A stretch of 64,000 nt of DNA from Cavia porcellus (taxonomy: Eukaryota > Chordata > Mammalia > Rodentia > Caviidae). Numbering within the stretch: position 1 is the stretch's first letter; each line of letters starts with the position of its first letter. The DNA is taken from the NCBI RefSeq assembly GCF_034190915.1, contig NW_026947500.1, forward strand, positions 19,280,501 through 19,344,500. The letters run 5' to 3'. Of this stretch, positions 25,201 to 34,915 are shown in pieces. A program made the position numbers and the translations under genes. The notes beneath the pieces are model-generated. The model made no database searches. It was not told the DNA's origin and saw nothing but the letters and a program-made list of their open reading frames with translations.

Positions 25201-26143
25201 AAAAGCAGTTCTACGCTTGTCTTCTTTTCCACAAAAAAGTGCCAGCTATTGTTTCTTCATCTTAATATAGTAGGGGCTAGGGATTTAGCTCAGCGGTATA
25301 AGCGCCTACCTTACAAGCACGCAGTTGTGAGTTTGATCCCTGGTACCCATGGGGGGAAAAACATATCTTAACATTTTAATATATAGTGAATTAAGTTCAC
25401 AGAGCACTGAATTTCATTCCTCTGTTCATTTCTAATATGTTTAATTTTAACTTTGAACCTGGCGTGGTTGGTGCATGCCTGTAATCCTAGCACTTGGGAG
25501 GCTGACGCAGGAGAATCCTTGCAAGTTCAAAACCAGCCTAGGCTACAAAGTGAGCTCAAGGTCAGCCTGAACTGCATAGTGAGACCCTGTCTCAAAAAGA
25601 CAAGCAAAACAAAAGAAAGCAAAAACCAGTTCTAACAGAATCACTCATGCCCACCTGAAGTACGGGTGAGGCAGATGGGGCGGGTGTGGAAGAGCTGTGT
25701 GGCAAGCTGACCGGGCAGCATGCAGGGTCTTGACTCGTTTCTGTGCTATACAACCCCATTTCTAGAGCACTTTCTTATACAATACAGGAGCCTGAATAGT
25801 TATAAGTTACTTAATACATATAAACAAGCATATTTAAGTGAAAATGCAGATGAGTAATGCCACAAACAAACAATGAATATAAACGGAATATCTTCCTTTT
25901 ACATTGACTGGGTATTTTAAACCTATTCTTTTCTTCCTACAACAGATAATCTTTCTTCATTCTAACTCAATTGCCAAAGTGGGAATAAATGACTTCTGTC
26001 CAACAATACCAAAGATGAAGAAATCTCTCTACAGTGCAATAAGTTTATTTAACAACCCAGTGAAGTACTGGGAAATACAACCTGCAACGTTCCGTTGTGT
26101 TTTGAGCAGAATGAGTGTTCAAGTTGGGAACTTCAGAAAGTAA
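9982..26143 (+). CDS. ASPN: ASPN, asporin (class I SLRP), full coding span in 7 coding exons
   Basis: Asporin is a secreted collagen- and calcium-binding LRR protein of cartilage, periodontal ligament and other connective tissue. It is known to restrain TGF-beta and BMP signalling. Coding exons are 9982-10240, 12976-13088, 16882-17095, 18115-18225, 22282-22375, 23050-23188 and 25946-26143, all GT-AG. They total 1128 nt and encode 375 aa, against about 380 in human. Visible parts: signal peptide at residues 1-15, aspartate tract at 38-45 followed by EDD, cysteine cap C70-x3-C-x-C-x6-C83 (class I spacing), LRRs over about 90-310, a possible N-glycosylation site NGS at 277-279, and a C-terminal ear with C328 and C361. 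As in asporin generally, there is no obvious Ser-Gly glycosaminoglycan site in the N-terminal tail, unlike decorin or biglycan. The start ATG has an A at -3. The reading is essentially certain from protein similarity along the whole length. Confidence 0.97.
10372..10550 (+). repeat. ASPN: Composite B1-like + ID-like SINE
   Basis: The left half is 7SL-like (gctgggtgtcatggtgcacg, ggctgaggcaggaggatagc). The right half carries ID-like ggccttgaactgcattccca. The same architecture is seen at 28528, 34771 and 63657. Confidence 0.6.
10839..10982 (+). repeat. ASPN: B1-like SINE
   Basis: aactgggcatggtggcacat, ggtcagcctggactacatag and an A tail. Confidence 0.85.
11537..11634 (-). repeat. ASPN: Older ID-like SINE, reverse
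   Basis: T-rich start, then gtactggggattcaactcac and ctgagctaagtccccagcac. Diverged from the young subfamily. Confidence 0.7.
11819..11903 (+). repeat. ASPN: Older ID-like SINE
   Basis: gctgggctgcaggctcagcg, a diverged B-box region and an A-rich end. Weak but in the right order. Confidence 0.5.
12976..13088 (+). CDS. ASPN: ASPN coding exon 2: first LRRs
   Basis: Acceptor atttctcag; the split Gly codon is completed by gt. It encodes [13 protein letters not shown], then an LRR containing [10 protein letters not shown], and ends at tat before the donor gtgaga. Length is 113 nt. The downstream open frame to 13163 is intron read-through. Confidence 0.95.
13089..16881 (+). other. ASPN: ASPN intron between coding exons 2 and 3
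   Basis: Mostly unassigned single-copy-like sequence. One B1-like relic on the minus strand lies at 14369-14481. The 14.6-16.3 kb part is less AT-rich and carries overlapping chance frames on both strands; no homology is recognised. Confidence 0.55.
14369..14481 (-). repeat. ASPN: B1-like SINE relic, reverse
   Basis: Reverse B1 motifs: caagctggcctcaaactcct and the region of gcatatgccactgtgccgg. Confidence 0.65.
16882..17095 (+). CDS. ASPN: ASPN coding exon 3: LRRs
   Basis: Begins in phase 0 with [17 protein letters not shown] and continues through [17 protein letters not shown] and the [19 protein letters not shown] repeat. It ends in attgg before gtaagt with one base of a Glu codon. Length is 214 nt. 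No translated segment of this exon was in the supplied long-frame list; it was found by reading the phase. Confidence 0.95.
17465..17625 (+). repeat. ASPN: B1-like SINE with duplicated segment
   Basis: Two successive copies of a cagcctg...agtgag segment (cagcctggggtacacagtga, then ggccagcctgaattatagaa) mark the rodent B1 internal duplication. The tail is CAAAA-rich. Confidence 0.8.
17662..17798. mobile_element. ASPN: 137-bp palindromic TTAA-flanked element (piggyBac-type MITE candidate)
   Basis: TTAA occurs at both edges (17658-17661 and 17799-17802). The termini are cacattc and gaatgtg, exact inverted repeats. The inner arms gcatgactgtcc and ggacagtcatgc also pair. There is no coding capacity. 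A TTAA duplication is the mark of piggyBac-type insertion; assignment to a named family was not possible. Confidence 0.6.
18115..18225 (+). CDS. ASPN: ASPN coding exon 4: LRRs
   Basis: Acceptor ctccacag. It encodes the end of Glu, then [18 protein letters not shown] and [17 protein letters not shown]. It ends at aaag before gtttgt, a weaker donor than its neighbours. Length is 111 nt, with split codons at both ends. Confidence 0.94.
20680..20735 (+). repeat. ASPN: 3'-truncated ID-like SINE with target-site duplication
   Basis: Contains the A-box half (tacagctcagtggcataagc) and gcaaggtcctgagt, then stops before the tail. The 10-bp repeat tagaaacttc lies at 20670-20679 and 20736-20745, so the partial copy seems to have inserted as such. 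Confidence 0.75.
21370..21485 (+). repeat. ASPN: Old B1-like SINE relic
   Basis: aaccatgcacagtggcccat, then ccagcccgggcaacagaaag. Diverged. Confidence 0.5.
22282..22375 (+). CDS. ASPN: ASPN coding exon 5: LRR
   Basis: Acceptor ttcttgttag. The junction codon g|ac gives Asp where human asporin, as I recall it, has Gly ([14 protein letters not shown]). It continues [18 protein letters not shown] and ends at caaag before gtaaaa. Length is 94 nt. Confidence 0.94.
22766..22912 (+). repeat. ASPN: B1-like SINE
   Basis: gtatgcctgcaatcccagtt, gttcaaggctgtcctgggca, and a long AAAT tail. Confidence 0.7.
23050..23188 (+). CDS. ASPN: ASPN coding exon 6: LRRs with N-glycosylation sequon
   Basis: Acceptor catttgtag. 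It encodes [19 protein letters not shown], then [19 protein letters not shown] and LQELKYLQ. The NGS sequon falls at residue 277. The donor is ctccag|gtaaaa and the length is 139 nt. Confidence 0.95.
23630..23727 (+). repeat. ASPN: Older ID-like SINE
   Basis: gggctggagatataattcat, ggccctgggttccatcacca, then an A-rich tail. It precedes the reverse young copy at 23790. Confidence 0.65.
23790..23901 (-). repeat. ASPN: ID-like SINE, reverse orientation
   Basis: Poly-T, then gtctttttcctttttatcgg (reverse of the subfamily tail), ending ctaaatccccagcccc. The 12-bp duplication tatgttacaatt lies at 23778-23789 and 23902-23913. Confidence 0.9.
24112..24490 (-). repeat. ASPN: MaLR-like LTR relic, reverse
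   Basis: Reads on the minus strand into ...tggtccagcagcaggaaggtg then attaacaca, the typical end of mammalian MaLR LTRs. It carries the motif ctgccatgatgtttcttc. No internal retroviral gene is present. The class is inferred from memory of the family and the outer boundary near 24490 is uncertain. Confidence 0.45.
25273..25362 (+). repeat. ASPN: ID-like SINE
   Basis: In the last ASPN intron. ggggctagggatttagctc, B box gtttgatccc, then ggtacccatgggggg and a short A run. It is more diverged than the 39-kb copy and no clear duplication was seen. Confidence 0.85.
25456..25625 (+). repeat. ASPN: B1-like SINE with duplicated segment
   Basis: ggtgcatgcctgtaatccta, gaggctgacgcaggagaatc, ccagcctaggctacaaagtg and a second ggtcagcctgaactgcatag, then gagaccctgtctcaaaaa. 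A well preserved copy. Confidence 0.88.
25946..26143 (+). CDS. ASPN: ASPN coding exon 7: ear repeat and C terminus
   Basis: Acceptor ctacaacag. Sixty-five residues and a TAA stop at 26141-26143. It carries the long penultimate 'ear' repeat with NDFCP (C328) and TFRC (C361), which form the C-terminal disulfide in SLRPs. The ending VGNFRK differs from my recollection of the human ending. Confidence 0.96.
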   Translation: MIFLHSNSIAKVGINDFCPTIPKMKKSLYSAISLFNNPVKYWEIQPATFRCVLSRMSVQVGNFRK

Positions 26144-27140
26144 CAATGATGTCAGCTCAACATAAAATTCAAAAATTCTTTCATTTGGAATACTTGAATG
26201 CATTGGTAATGGTAGGAACACATCCCATACGGTAAATGACAAAAAATTTCAGCAGAATTTTGCCATCTATTGATACATAAGGATTAAGAGAAATAAGTAT
26301 CTATTGTAGTTTTCTTCTGCATAAAATGATTGTGCAAACATCTCTTGCTTTACCATTTCTTTCTCAGTAAAAATTCCGTATTTAACCCTTTATCTAGTGC
26401 ATCTTAAAAACAACTGTACTGTAAATGGAATTACCAACTTAGAACATGTGTGCTTTTTAATTGCTAGAAAAATAAAATTGACAAGGACAGCTATATGAAG
26501 AGAATATTATACTATTCCTATTCTTTAATAACTTTAGTACTGTAATATTTCTAATCATGGTGAAGTTATGATTTAAGATAATCATAATGAAATTCTCATG
26601 TGTTATAGCCTGTCTTTCATGTTTAAAACTATCTTAAATAAAACTTAAAGTATTAAACCAACTCTACAGACACTATTAATAAGAGTTGGTTTTGAAGCTA
26701 AAGCAGTTTTCTTTATACAATTATTACCTGATTCTAAAACCTTTGTAAAAATTTGTAGTGAGTGTTTATATAAAATGTAACTCACATTTTTATTATCAGT
26801 TATCATAAGCCTTTAATAGCATGTCAGTTATTAGGTTATAGAACAATGTCACCTCAACTCCAAGGAGTATTTTCAGGGTGTCCCCTTGGAAGATCTAGCT
26901 CAGAAGGGTCTACATGCTATGAATTCTGTACTGATTTGTCTTTTCAAATATACACAGACTGGAGAACAAGAAACATATCTGAACTGGTACAACCTCAAAT
27001 AAAACAGACAAAAGCTGAAAATTCTGTACAAAAGTCATAAGTAGTCTCATTTGTATTTTTTATTGGCATTCTAACTTAGAAAATAAGGAAAACATCATTA
27101 AAAATATGTTTGAAATAAAAGAACTGTGTTTTGGTTTGAT
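26144..27140 (+). terminator. ASPN: ASPN 3' UTR and candidate polyadenylation signals
   Basis: AATAAA hexamers lie at 26471-26476, 26637-26642 and 27114-27119. The last is followed by a T/G-rich run (tgtgttttggtttg) suited to be the downstream element. It would give a 3' UTR of about 1 kb, in line with what I remember of the human mRNA length. The end is inferred, not seen. Confidence 0.5.
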
Positions 27141-28359
27141 TCTTTTCTTCCAGCCCAGGAACATAAACTACTTGTCAGAAAACTCTAGTTTATACATATT
27201 TATTAAAGAAGCACTAATGTTCATTCTGAGTAACAGTACTAAAATATAAACTTAATTTCCATGCCATGAAAGAAAATCACCTTCACTTAAACTAGACTTT
27301 CACTGTATTTTAGGTGGGAGGAAGACAATATTAAAGATATATAAGAGTAAGTAGAAGGTTTGTATATCAAAGTTAAGAAGGGAAAAATATGGTCTCTTTT
27401 TCCCAGAAGTGTATCCAACTTTGACCCTATCAACATTTTGGGGCCAGATCTTCTTTGGCGGGAGACTGTCTTGCTCACGCAGAATGCTTAGCAGCTTCAT
27501 GGTCTCTACCCACTGGATGCCAACATGTCCACCTCTGCCTGCCACCACTGTGACAATTGATAATTTCTCTAGACTTCATCAAATACTCCTGAGATGAAGG
27601 GTGGGAGATAGCTCAAAATCTCAGCTGGCTGAGAACAACTGCTTTACGTAAAAATTATTTAATTTCTAAGATGACCTAAATTTAGAAACCTGGGACTAAA
27701 CTGCTACTTTTGTAAAGATTTCACACAGAGGATCACAGTGTGTTTGACACAATAAAGCTTAACCACGAGTAATGATAGTCCAGAAAGAGAGATGCAGGGC
27801 TTTGACCTGCCAATCAAGTCCACTCACAACATGGGGAAAGTCACCTGTTCTTTGGAGCATGAGTCTTTAGAGGGTAGAAGTGATGCTACGGATCAAGGAG
27901 GCTGCTATGAGGACTGAACAAGGAAAATGTATGTAAAATGCTTTGTACACAGAAAGCTTTACAGAGCATCAGTAACCACGGTAGCAGGCAGTCATAGAGG
28001 GCTGAGAAAAGGTGACTACTGCCAAGTTCTGAGTCAGGTGTGGGCACCTGTAATCACCGTCACTCAGAAGGTGGGGCAGGAGAAAGGCACACTGGTGGCT
28101 AGCCTGGCAACAGACAAGAACTAGTCTCATGATTTTAAAAAAGAATGCCTTAAAATATAAATATTACAAGGGAATTATTCTCACATCAAAAGTTTAAAGT
28201 TCCAAATGTTTTAATAGTTAATTTTCTACAATGTAACAAAAATTTAAAAATCATGATAACGGTGCTGACAAGAACATATGTAAGTCAAATGATCAGTGAC
28301 AATGGAGAAACACAGTTCTTGAAATTAATAATTAAAACCATAATGTTAATGCTCACATT

Positions 28360-28512
28360 AGACACCCCACCCTGGGAACTGAACTGATACACCCCTAGCT
28401 CTTCTTTGAGCTAGGCATTCATTAAAGTTGCACAGGCTGGTCTTAAACTAGCAATCCTGCTGCCACAGCCTCCTGAGTAGCTAGGATTACAGATGTGTGC
28501 CATGATCGCTGT
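28360..28512 (-). repeat. Composite SINE, reverse (ID-like part then B1-like part)
   Basis: caccctgggaactgaactga (reverse ID-like) leads into ggctggtcttaaactagcaa and ctgagtagctaggattacag (reverse B1). Confidence 0.6.
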
Positions 28513-28527
28513 CTAAAAAGTAAAGAT

Positions 28528-28740
28528 GGAGCTGGTCATGGTTGTGTATGCCTGTGATCCCAGCACTCTGAGTAGCTGAGGCAGGAGACTACAAGTTTGA
28601 GCCCAACCTGGACAACTCAGCAAGATTCTGTTTCAAATAATTAAAAATATATAAATGATATAAAAATATACAGAAAGGGTTAGGGATGTGGGTCCATATG
28701 AGGCTGTACGTTCAACCCAGCGGGGGAAAAACAGAACAAA
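28528..28740 (+). repeat. Composite B1-like + ID-like SINE
   Basis: gtgtatgcctgtgatcccag and gcccaacctggacaactcag, an AT spacer, then gggttagggatgtgggtcca with an A-rich end. It lies back to back with the reverse copy at 28360. Confidence 0.6.
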
Positions 28741-29168
28741 AACTTTTAAATAAATATATGAAATGATTGCTGAAATCCCTGGAATCAACTTTCCAAAGTT
28801 AATGTTTATATTTTCCATTTTTGGTTTTAAGTTTGCAAAAAACCACATCACTAAAGAAGAAAATCATAAACAACCAACACTACATTAAAGTTTGCTACTA
28901 TGAATATATTTTTATGGTAAATACAAAGTATTAGCCACCGGAAAGGCATTAAAGATCGAAAACAAATCAGTTACTACAACATTCCTTCAGAGTATACTAT
29001 GGACTAGCAACAAAGAATCTCAAGTGCCCATATACCTATATTTCCTCCTACTGTTACAACAGAAATGGTCATCAGAATTTATGAAACATAAAATAAATTC
29101 ATGCAACAAATATAATGCTTTAAGAAAATCACTTATGAAGTTACTAAAAACTACTTATTTACTTATTT

Positions 29169-29316
29169 AATGTCTTTTTGAGGCAGAGTCTTGCTATGCA
29201 GTTCATGCTGGCCTTGAGCTCACTGTATAGCCCAGGCTGGTCTCAAACTCACAACAATCCTCCTGCCTCAGCCTCCTGAGTGCTGGGATTACAGGTATGG
29301 GGCACCATGCCAGATA
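29169..29316 (-). repeat. B1-like SINE, reverse
   Basis: ttgctatgcagttcatgctg, cccaggctggtctcaaactc, ctgagtgctgggattacagg. Confidence 0.88.
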
Positions 29317-29599
29317 AACAAGTTTTTAAAATATTCTTATTTTTTTTCCTCTTAAGATACCACATATCTCTCTTTCATTCATAATTCCATCATTGTTTGA
29401 AAGAATTCTAACCCAGGTTTCATAATCCTTCTACACAAAAAAGAACATACCTACTGCAGCTGAGCTACCAAGTTTGCTACATCTATTATCCTAAACTTGT
29501 GTTGTACAAATAACATTAGATAACAATAGTTGGTATTTAAAGAACATTTTCAGACATTCAAGCAAGTATCTTACTTCTATTTATTTATTTTAAAGCTCA

Positions 29600-29689
29600 C
29601 TAGCTGGGCATGGTGGTGCACACCTGTAATCCCAATGGGGAGGCTGAGGCAAGAGGATCACTGTGAATTCAGTTCTCCTATGACACAAG

Positions 29690-29728
<39 letters not shown>

Positions 29729-29818
29729 CATGCGAGCACACATGTCCAATGGGGAATCAAACCCAGGGGCCCACGCTAGCTGGGTACTCTATTGCTGAAC
29801 TACATCCCTATCCCTGGT
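29600..29818 (+). repeat. B1-like SINE fragment, (GT)n tract and reverse ID-like fragment
   Basis: ctagctgggcatggtggtgc is followed by a (GT)n tract at 29693-29725. Then ggggaatcaaacccaggggc to ctgaactacatccctatccc is a reverse ID-like piece (29743-29818). Confidence 0.65.
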
Positions 29819-31404
29819 ACCTTTATTTAGGCACGGAAACTGAGGAACAAAGATTTAAATAACTTGTGTGTGATCCAGGACTAGAACCCAGCAGTCTAGC
29901 TCCACGCTTTTAACTATGATAGTACATTATTTTTTCAGTCATTTCTCGTTTGTCTGGAATTCTCTGCTCACTCGGCTAATGTACACCATGCCTTTCTGTT
30001 GGCCCTTAGTGGCTAATGTTATCCAATATTTCCTTCACTTATCCTCGAACAATTTCATTTGTTTTCTCTCTATATAGTTATTACCAAAATCCAGAATCCA
30101 GATCTCACATGCTGATCTCTCATGAGTGATACACTTTGAAAAGTAAACCCAAATATTTGGTGCCATAAAACTCAATTGAGATCAACAAGAATTTCTTTCC
30201 AGTTCTCACAGTTCCTCTGGACTCCATCCTTCCTCCCATGTTCAGACTCTTAAACTTCTAGGAGTCATTTATTTCTGACGCTCTTGCACTTTACGGGCCG
30301 TGAGTGCTGACTTTTTTCCCACATACGCTTCTTCTTCTTCATCTTCGGTTATTGTATCACCACCATGCCATTTTGGAGCTGGAATATCAAAATAGGCTCC
30401 TAGCCTCGTCTAACCCATTGAACTCACATCACCGACAAGCTGATCCAAGTGCCACCTATCAGTCATGCCATGCTCTTCGTCAAAAGCTCTGAATAGTTCC
30501 CTTTAGTAACTGAATCATAAAAACTTAGTAACATACCCCTTAAGATTATCAATGATGTTCAAATAATGATTTGTGAGTTTTCCATTTTGTGCTGCAGGTC
30601 AGCATTACGTGCTGTTTCTCATGCACACTGCATTTTTTATCTTCTTTTGTTTGTGTCATCTTTTGCATCTATCAAAATCCGACTGGACCACAACCAGCCG
30701 TGGCAAGACCAGCCACCTCAGCTCACCTTCCCAATTCTCCCACAAACCTGCAGCCTCTTCTCCCAACCTCCAGGAGCCCCAGTATTCTGATCATGCTTCT
30801 GATCATGCATTCAGACATTTGCCACAATTTACCTTATTTGTTTTGCGCTTGCCAGAGAATCTGAGGCATTCTGGATGCAATGACCGTATTCTGGTCTCTC
30901 TTCCCTTCTTCCAGTGTGAGTACTGCCAGGACTTTATACGAGGTATGATAGAAACATGCATTAAATGTTTAAATTAAAAAGTTTATTCCAGTAAAAGACA
31001 TCGCCATTAACCTCCTTGTTTCAAACACACTTGTCCCATCACTCTGGTCACTTTCTGAAGCACATCTGGAATGCTTGTTTTGTGTCTTTATGAAATATGA
31101 TCAAAAATACAATGAATCCTGCCACTGAGCGCCACCCAACGGAAGACAGGAGGGCAAACAGCATAGTGCGTCGTCATTCACCCCACCTGGCACAGGGTGC
31201 CCTCCGACGGAACATTGGAATTGTTTCAGGACACTGAGGCAGTCAGGACAGTACACTGAAAGACACTCAAAGAGGACCCCTCAAACTGCTCAGCTCGTGC
31301 CGAGTACGATGGATGAGTGCATTCAAAGTAGGGGGGGGTTCCCTGAGGGGCACTCAAGGTAATGCGTCTTTTACTGTAATAAATTCTTTCTTCCTGTTTC
31401 TTTT

Positions 31405-31518
31405 ATGTTTTTTGAGTCAGTGTCTCACTACGTAGTGCAGGCTGGCCTTGAACAGGTGGTGGTCTTTCTGCTAGTCTCCCAAGTGCTGGGATTACAAAAT
31501 GTGCCACCACATCCACTT
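31405..31518 (-). repeat. B1-like SINE, reverse
   Basis: tcactacgtagtgcaggctg, gtctcccaagtgctgggatt, and gccaccacatccact. Confidence 0.8.
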
Positions 31519-32220
31519 GAAAAAAATTTCTGTAAACTAAGCATTTACCATACTTTTCAAGTATACCTCAAATGTAGGAGAAAATTCTATCCTCATCCTA
31601 AGACAGTGTGTTTCTAGCTTACAGATCTTCGTTCTAGCAGATTCCCTCTTCCTGTAGCCCTGCCACAAACCACACTTAGGCACACAGATGCACAGCTTCC
31701 CTCTACACTACAAGGAGACAGGACACTCAGTATGGTTTTTTCCCCTAGATGCTTCCACTCTATGTCATTGAGGCCATTATTACAGTTTTTAATCACAGGC
31801 TCTAGAGCTCTGAAATGGATTCTCCTGCCCAATCGCTGCTAATCCAGGCTCTCCAAGGAAAACGTAATAGTAGTAAAAGCTCTCTCTTTGCAAAATAAAA
31901 AAATTGAAAAGAGCTGCATGGAAATGAACCTGTACACAGGAGAAGAGGCTGCAGAGGGTCTGAACAAACAGAAACCCAGCGACACCTCATAGTCAGTCCA
32001 AGGGACCAACACATTGCCGTTTGCTGCCTGTGTCAGACCAGAAAAGGAGACTTGACGTTTGGATGCTAGAGACTTTCTTATCTTTGTACTGAGGAGAATT
32101 TGTAATAGAAGCAAAGGTAGACAAAACAATAAACTTTCAAGCACTTCTAAGTTTCAAGAATTATTAGGTCATAATCATTTTAATTCTCTCAGCCCTATTC
32201 TTTATCTGTAAATTTATCTG

Positions 32221-32385
32221 TTTGTGGTACTGAGGAGCTGAACCCAGGAGCTGCTGAGCTACATCCTCAGCCCTTTCTAGTTTTCATTTAGACAGGGTCT
32301 AAGTTGTCCAGGCTGGCCTCGAGATGGCAGTTCTCCTTCTCAACCTCCCAAGTAGCTGAGAACACAGCCATGAGCCTGATTCTAC
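32221..32385 (-). repeat. Composite SINE, reverse
   Basis: ggtactgaggagctgaaccc and ctgagctacatcctcagccc (ID-like), then tgtccaggctggcctcgaga and ctcccaagtagctgagaaca (B1-like). Its edge abuts the L1 relic. Confidence 0.65.
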
Positions 32386-32394
32386 TGTTAGGTC

Positions 32395-33650
32395 TAATAA
32401 CAGTTTTATTGAGATACGATTTACATTCTATATAATGGAACTGTTTACAGTATGCAATTCAGTGGTCTTTAGTACTTTCAGAGTTCTACAAATATCAGTA
32501 TCATCAACCTTAGAATTCATCACCACAAAAATAAAGCACATATCTGCCAAAAGTGCCTCCCTGCTTACTTCTGGCAAGTCTACTTTCTACGGCCTTCCCT
32601 GCCCTGGACATTTTACATGAATGGAATTATAATAGGTGGTTTTGAGTGACTGGCTCCTTCCACCTAGCACGCTTTCAAGGTTCACACTCACAGTGTGCCA
32701 GCAGTTCACTGCTTCCTATAGCCGTATGACGACGATGCTTCACTGAAAGGACAGAACACATTTATCTACCTATGTTAGCTGGGTGTTCGAGTTGTATCTA
32801 GTTTGGGGATGTTATGAATAATATTGCTATGAACACTTGTGTATACATTTCTAAATGGACCTACGTGATCAGTTCTTTTGGGTACATATCTAAAAACGTA
32901 AATATACAATCAAATGGTAACTATTTGCCTGAGGAGGTGTCAGTCTTCCTTGGGTCTCTGCCATTTTACACTCCAATGAGCAAATCACTGTTGATGGATT
33001 CCAACTGCTCCCAATTCTTAACCAATACTTGTTATTGTTCATCCCTAACCCCCCCCCCCACTCCGCCCGCATCTTTCTGGGGTGCTGGGAATCGTGCTAA
33101 GTACATATTCTACCATTGAGCTACATTCCTAGCCTGTCTTGGTTTTTTTGTTTTTATTTTTGGTACTGGGAATTAAACTCATGACCGTGCATTTGCCAGG
33201 CAGGTGCTGTGCTGCTGAGCCATATCCCAGGCTGTTTTTCTGTTTTTGTTTTTATGGGTATTCTGCAGAGTATGAAGTGGTGCCTCTGTGGTTTTCACTT
33301 GCATTTCCCTGGTTACTATCGGGGTTTTTGTTTTGGTCATTCCTTTGTAGAAGTGTCTGTCTGGATTTTTGCTCATTTTCAAATTGAAGTATTTTTTAGG
33401 TTTTAATTATTGAGTTGTAAGAATTTTAAACACAATTACCTTACTAGACATACACTTTAAAAAATTCTCCTAGTCTGTGGCTTTTTTTAAACTTCCTTGA
33501 TAATGTTCTTCAATACATGATGTTGGTGATGTCTAATTTATCTATTTTTTCTTTTGTTGCTTATACTTTCAGTGTCACATTTATGAAATTGTTCCCAATT
33601 TCAAGTTCATGAATATTTATGTTTCAGCTCCTACAATTAGCTTTTTGTTT
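32395..33650 (-). mobile_element. L1 LINE 3' relic, reverse, interrupted by SINE fragments
   Basis: Reverse-complement L1 landmarks in order: ttttattgagatacgattta, gtatgcaattcagtggtctt, gaataatattgctatgaaca, acttgttattgttc, gtatgaagtggtgcctctgt, attattgagttgtaagaatt, tttttcttttgttgcttat. Two ID-like pieces split it near 33078-33233. It is frameshifted and truncated, with no working ORF2. Confidence 0.8.
33078..33233 (-). repeat. Two reverse ID-like SINE fragments inside the L1 relic
   Basis: gggtgctgggaatcgtgcta...ctacattcctagcctg (33078-33135), then ggtactgggaattaaactca...gagccatatcccaggctg (33136-33233). Confidence 0.7.
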
Positions 33651-33934
33651 CATCTGGAGGTAAGTTTGCACCTAGCAAGACTTGGATATCCAGGTACCCC
33701 AGGCCCACTGTTCAAAGCAGACTAACACTTCTAATCTGTCAGTCCAGAAGGTTCTGCTACAGCTCTTCCCCATCCATACCACTATCTTGGATCTAAGGAT
33801 GCTTATGCTTTTACAGCATCCATTGTCATCAATTAATTTTGCCTCTTCAATTTCAAATAAATTAAATTATACATACTAGTTTCTTGTGCTTGTATACAAA
33901 GAGAAAATTACAACGCGTCTAGTTTTTGTTTTTG

Positions 33935-34070
33935 GTCTTTTTGGGATAGGGTCTTGCTATGCAGTTCAGGCTGGCTCTGTAGCCCAGGCTGGCTTCAATC
34001 TCCCAACTATCCTCCTGCCTCAGTCTCCCAAATGCTGGGATTATAGGCACGCACCACCACAGCAGGCTCA
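33935..34070 (-). repeat. B1-like SINE, reverse
   Basis: gggtcttgctatgcagttca, gcccaggctggcttcaatct, caaatgctgggattataggc. Confidence 0.85.
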
Positions 34071-34770
34071 ACACAACTAGTTTTAAAGACCTTAAGTGGT
34101 TTCATTTGTCATTCTAGAATTGGGCAGCAGTCTGGGCTGAAAATTGTTGAGAATATGCCTCCAAAACACAAGGCAGTTTATATATAAAGCCAGAGACAGT
34201 GAAGTACATACTGAAAAGCACAGAAAACGGAAGGGAAGTAGAAAGGCCAGACTGGTTACTAGCCACGGTGGTGATCCAATTTGAACCTATTAGCACACGG
34301 ACCAGGCTCCCCACCTGCCCTTGCCTATCCATACCCTTCCTGCTCAGAGACATCAGGCTCCTGTCATCTGCTACACAGCAAAGTCATTGTTTCATTCCAG
34401 ATCACACAGCAGTAGTGGAATACTTAACCCTTACCCCTCTATCTCGTTCATTTTTACCCCTCTTTCTTGCTTCTTCATTACCCTCTATTTGATGTTTATT
34501 TTATATTTTCCTTCTGCAGGACAAAATTTTTACTGCTAAGTCCTTGGCATCTAAAAATCCCTTATACAAAGTAAGCACTTAATTAAAAAGCTGAATGAAT
34601 GAACACATGACTACAAATTTGCTACACTTAACAACATTAATTAAACATGCTTCAGGAGGGCCTTTCTTAGCCAGCACTATGTTATTCAGCTTTGAGATAC
34701 TGTATCTATTAATTACAGAGTTTTCAGAACTCAACTGAATTTCCCCCCAATTGTTACATTAAAACCATAC

Positions 34771-34915
34771 TTGCACCCCACTACTTGGGAGGCTCAGTGA
34801 GAGCATCTCAAAACTTAAAAAGAGTAGGGGGCTGGGGATGTAGTTTAGTGGTAGAAAACCTACCCGGCCTAGCATGCATGAGGCCCTGGACTCAATGCTC
34901 AGTCCCTAAAAAATA
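34771..34915 (+). repeat. Composite B1-like + ID-like SINE
   Basis: ctacttgggaggctcagtga (B1-like, shortened), then gggctggggatgtagtttag and aggccctggactcaatgctc (ID-like). Confidence 0.65.

Noticed and set aside
30304..30977. Overlapping frames of 74-134 codons as a gene
   Set aside because: Three frames are open over the same region, with no recognisable domain or splice structure. Probably chance or an ancient repeat.
32395..33650. A functional L1 retrotransposon
   Set aside because: Only the 3' part is present, with many stops and inserted SINE fragments.
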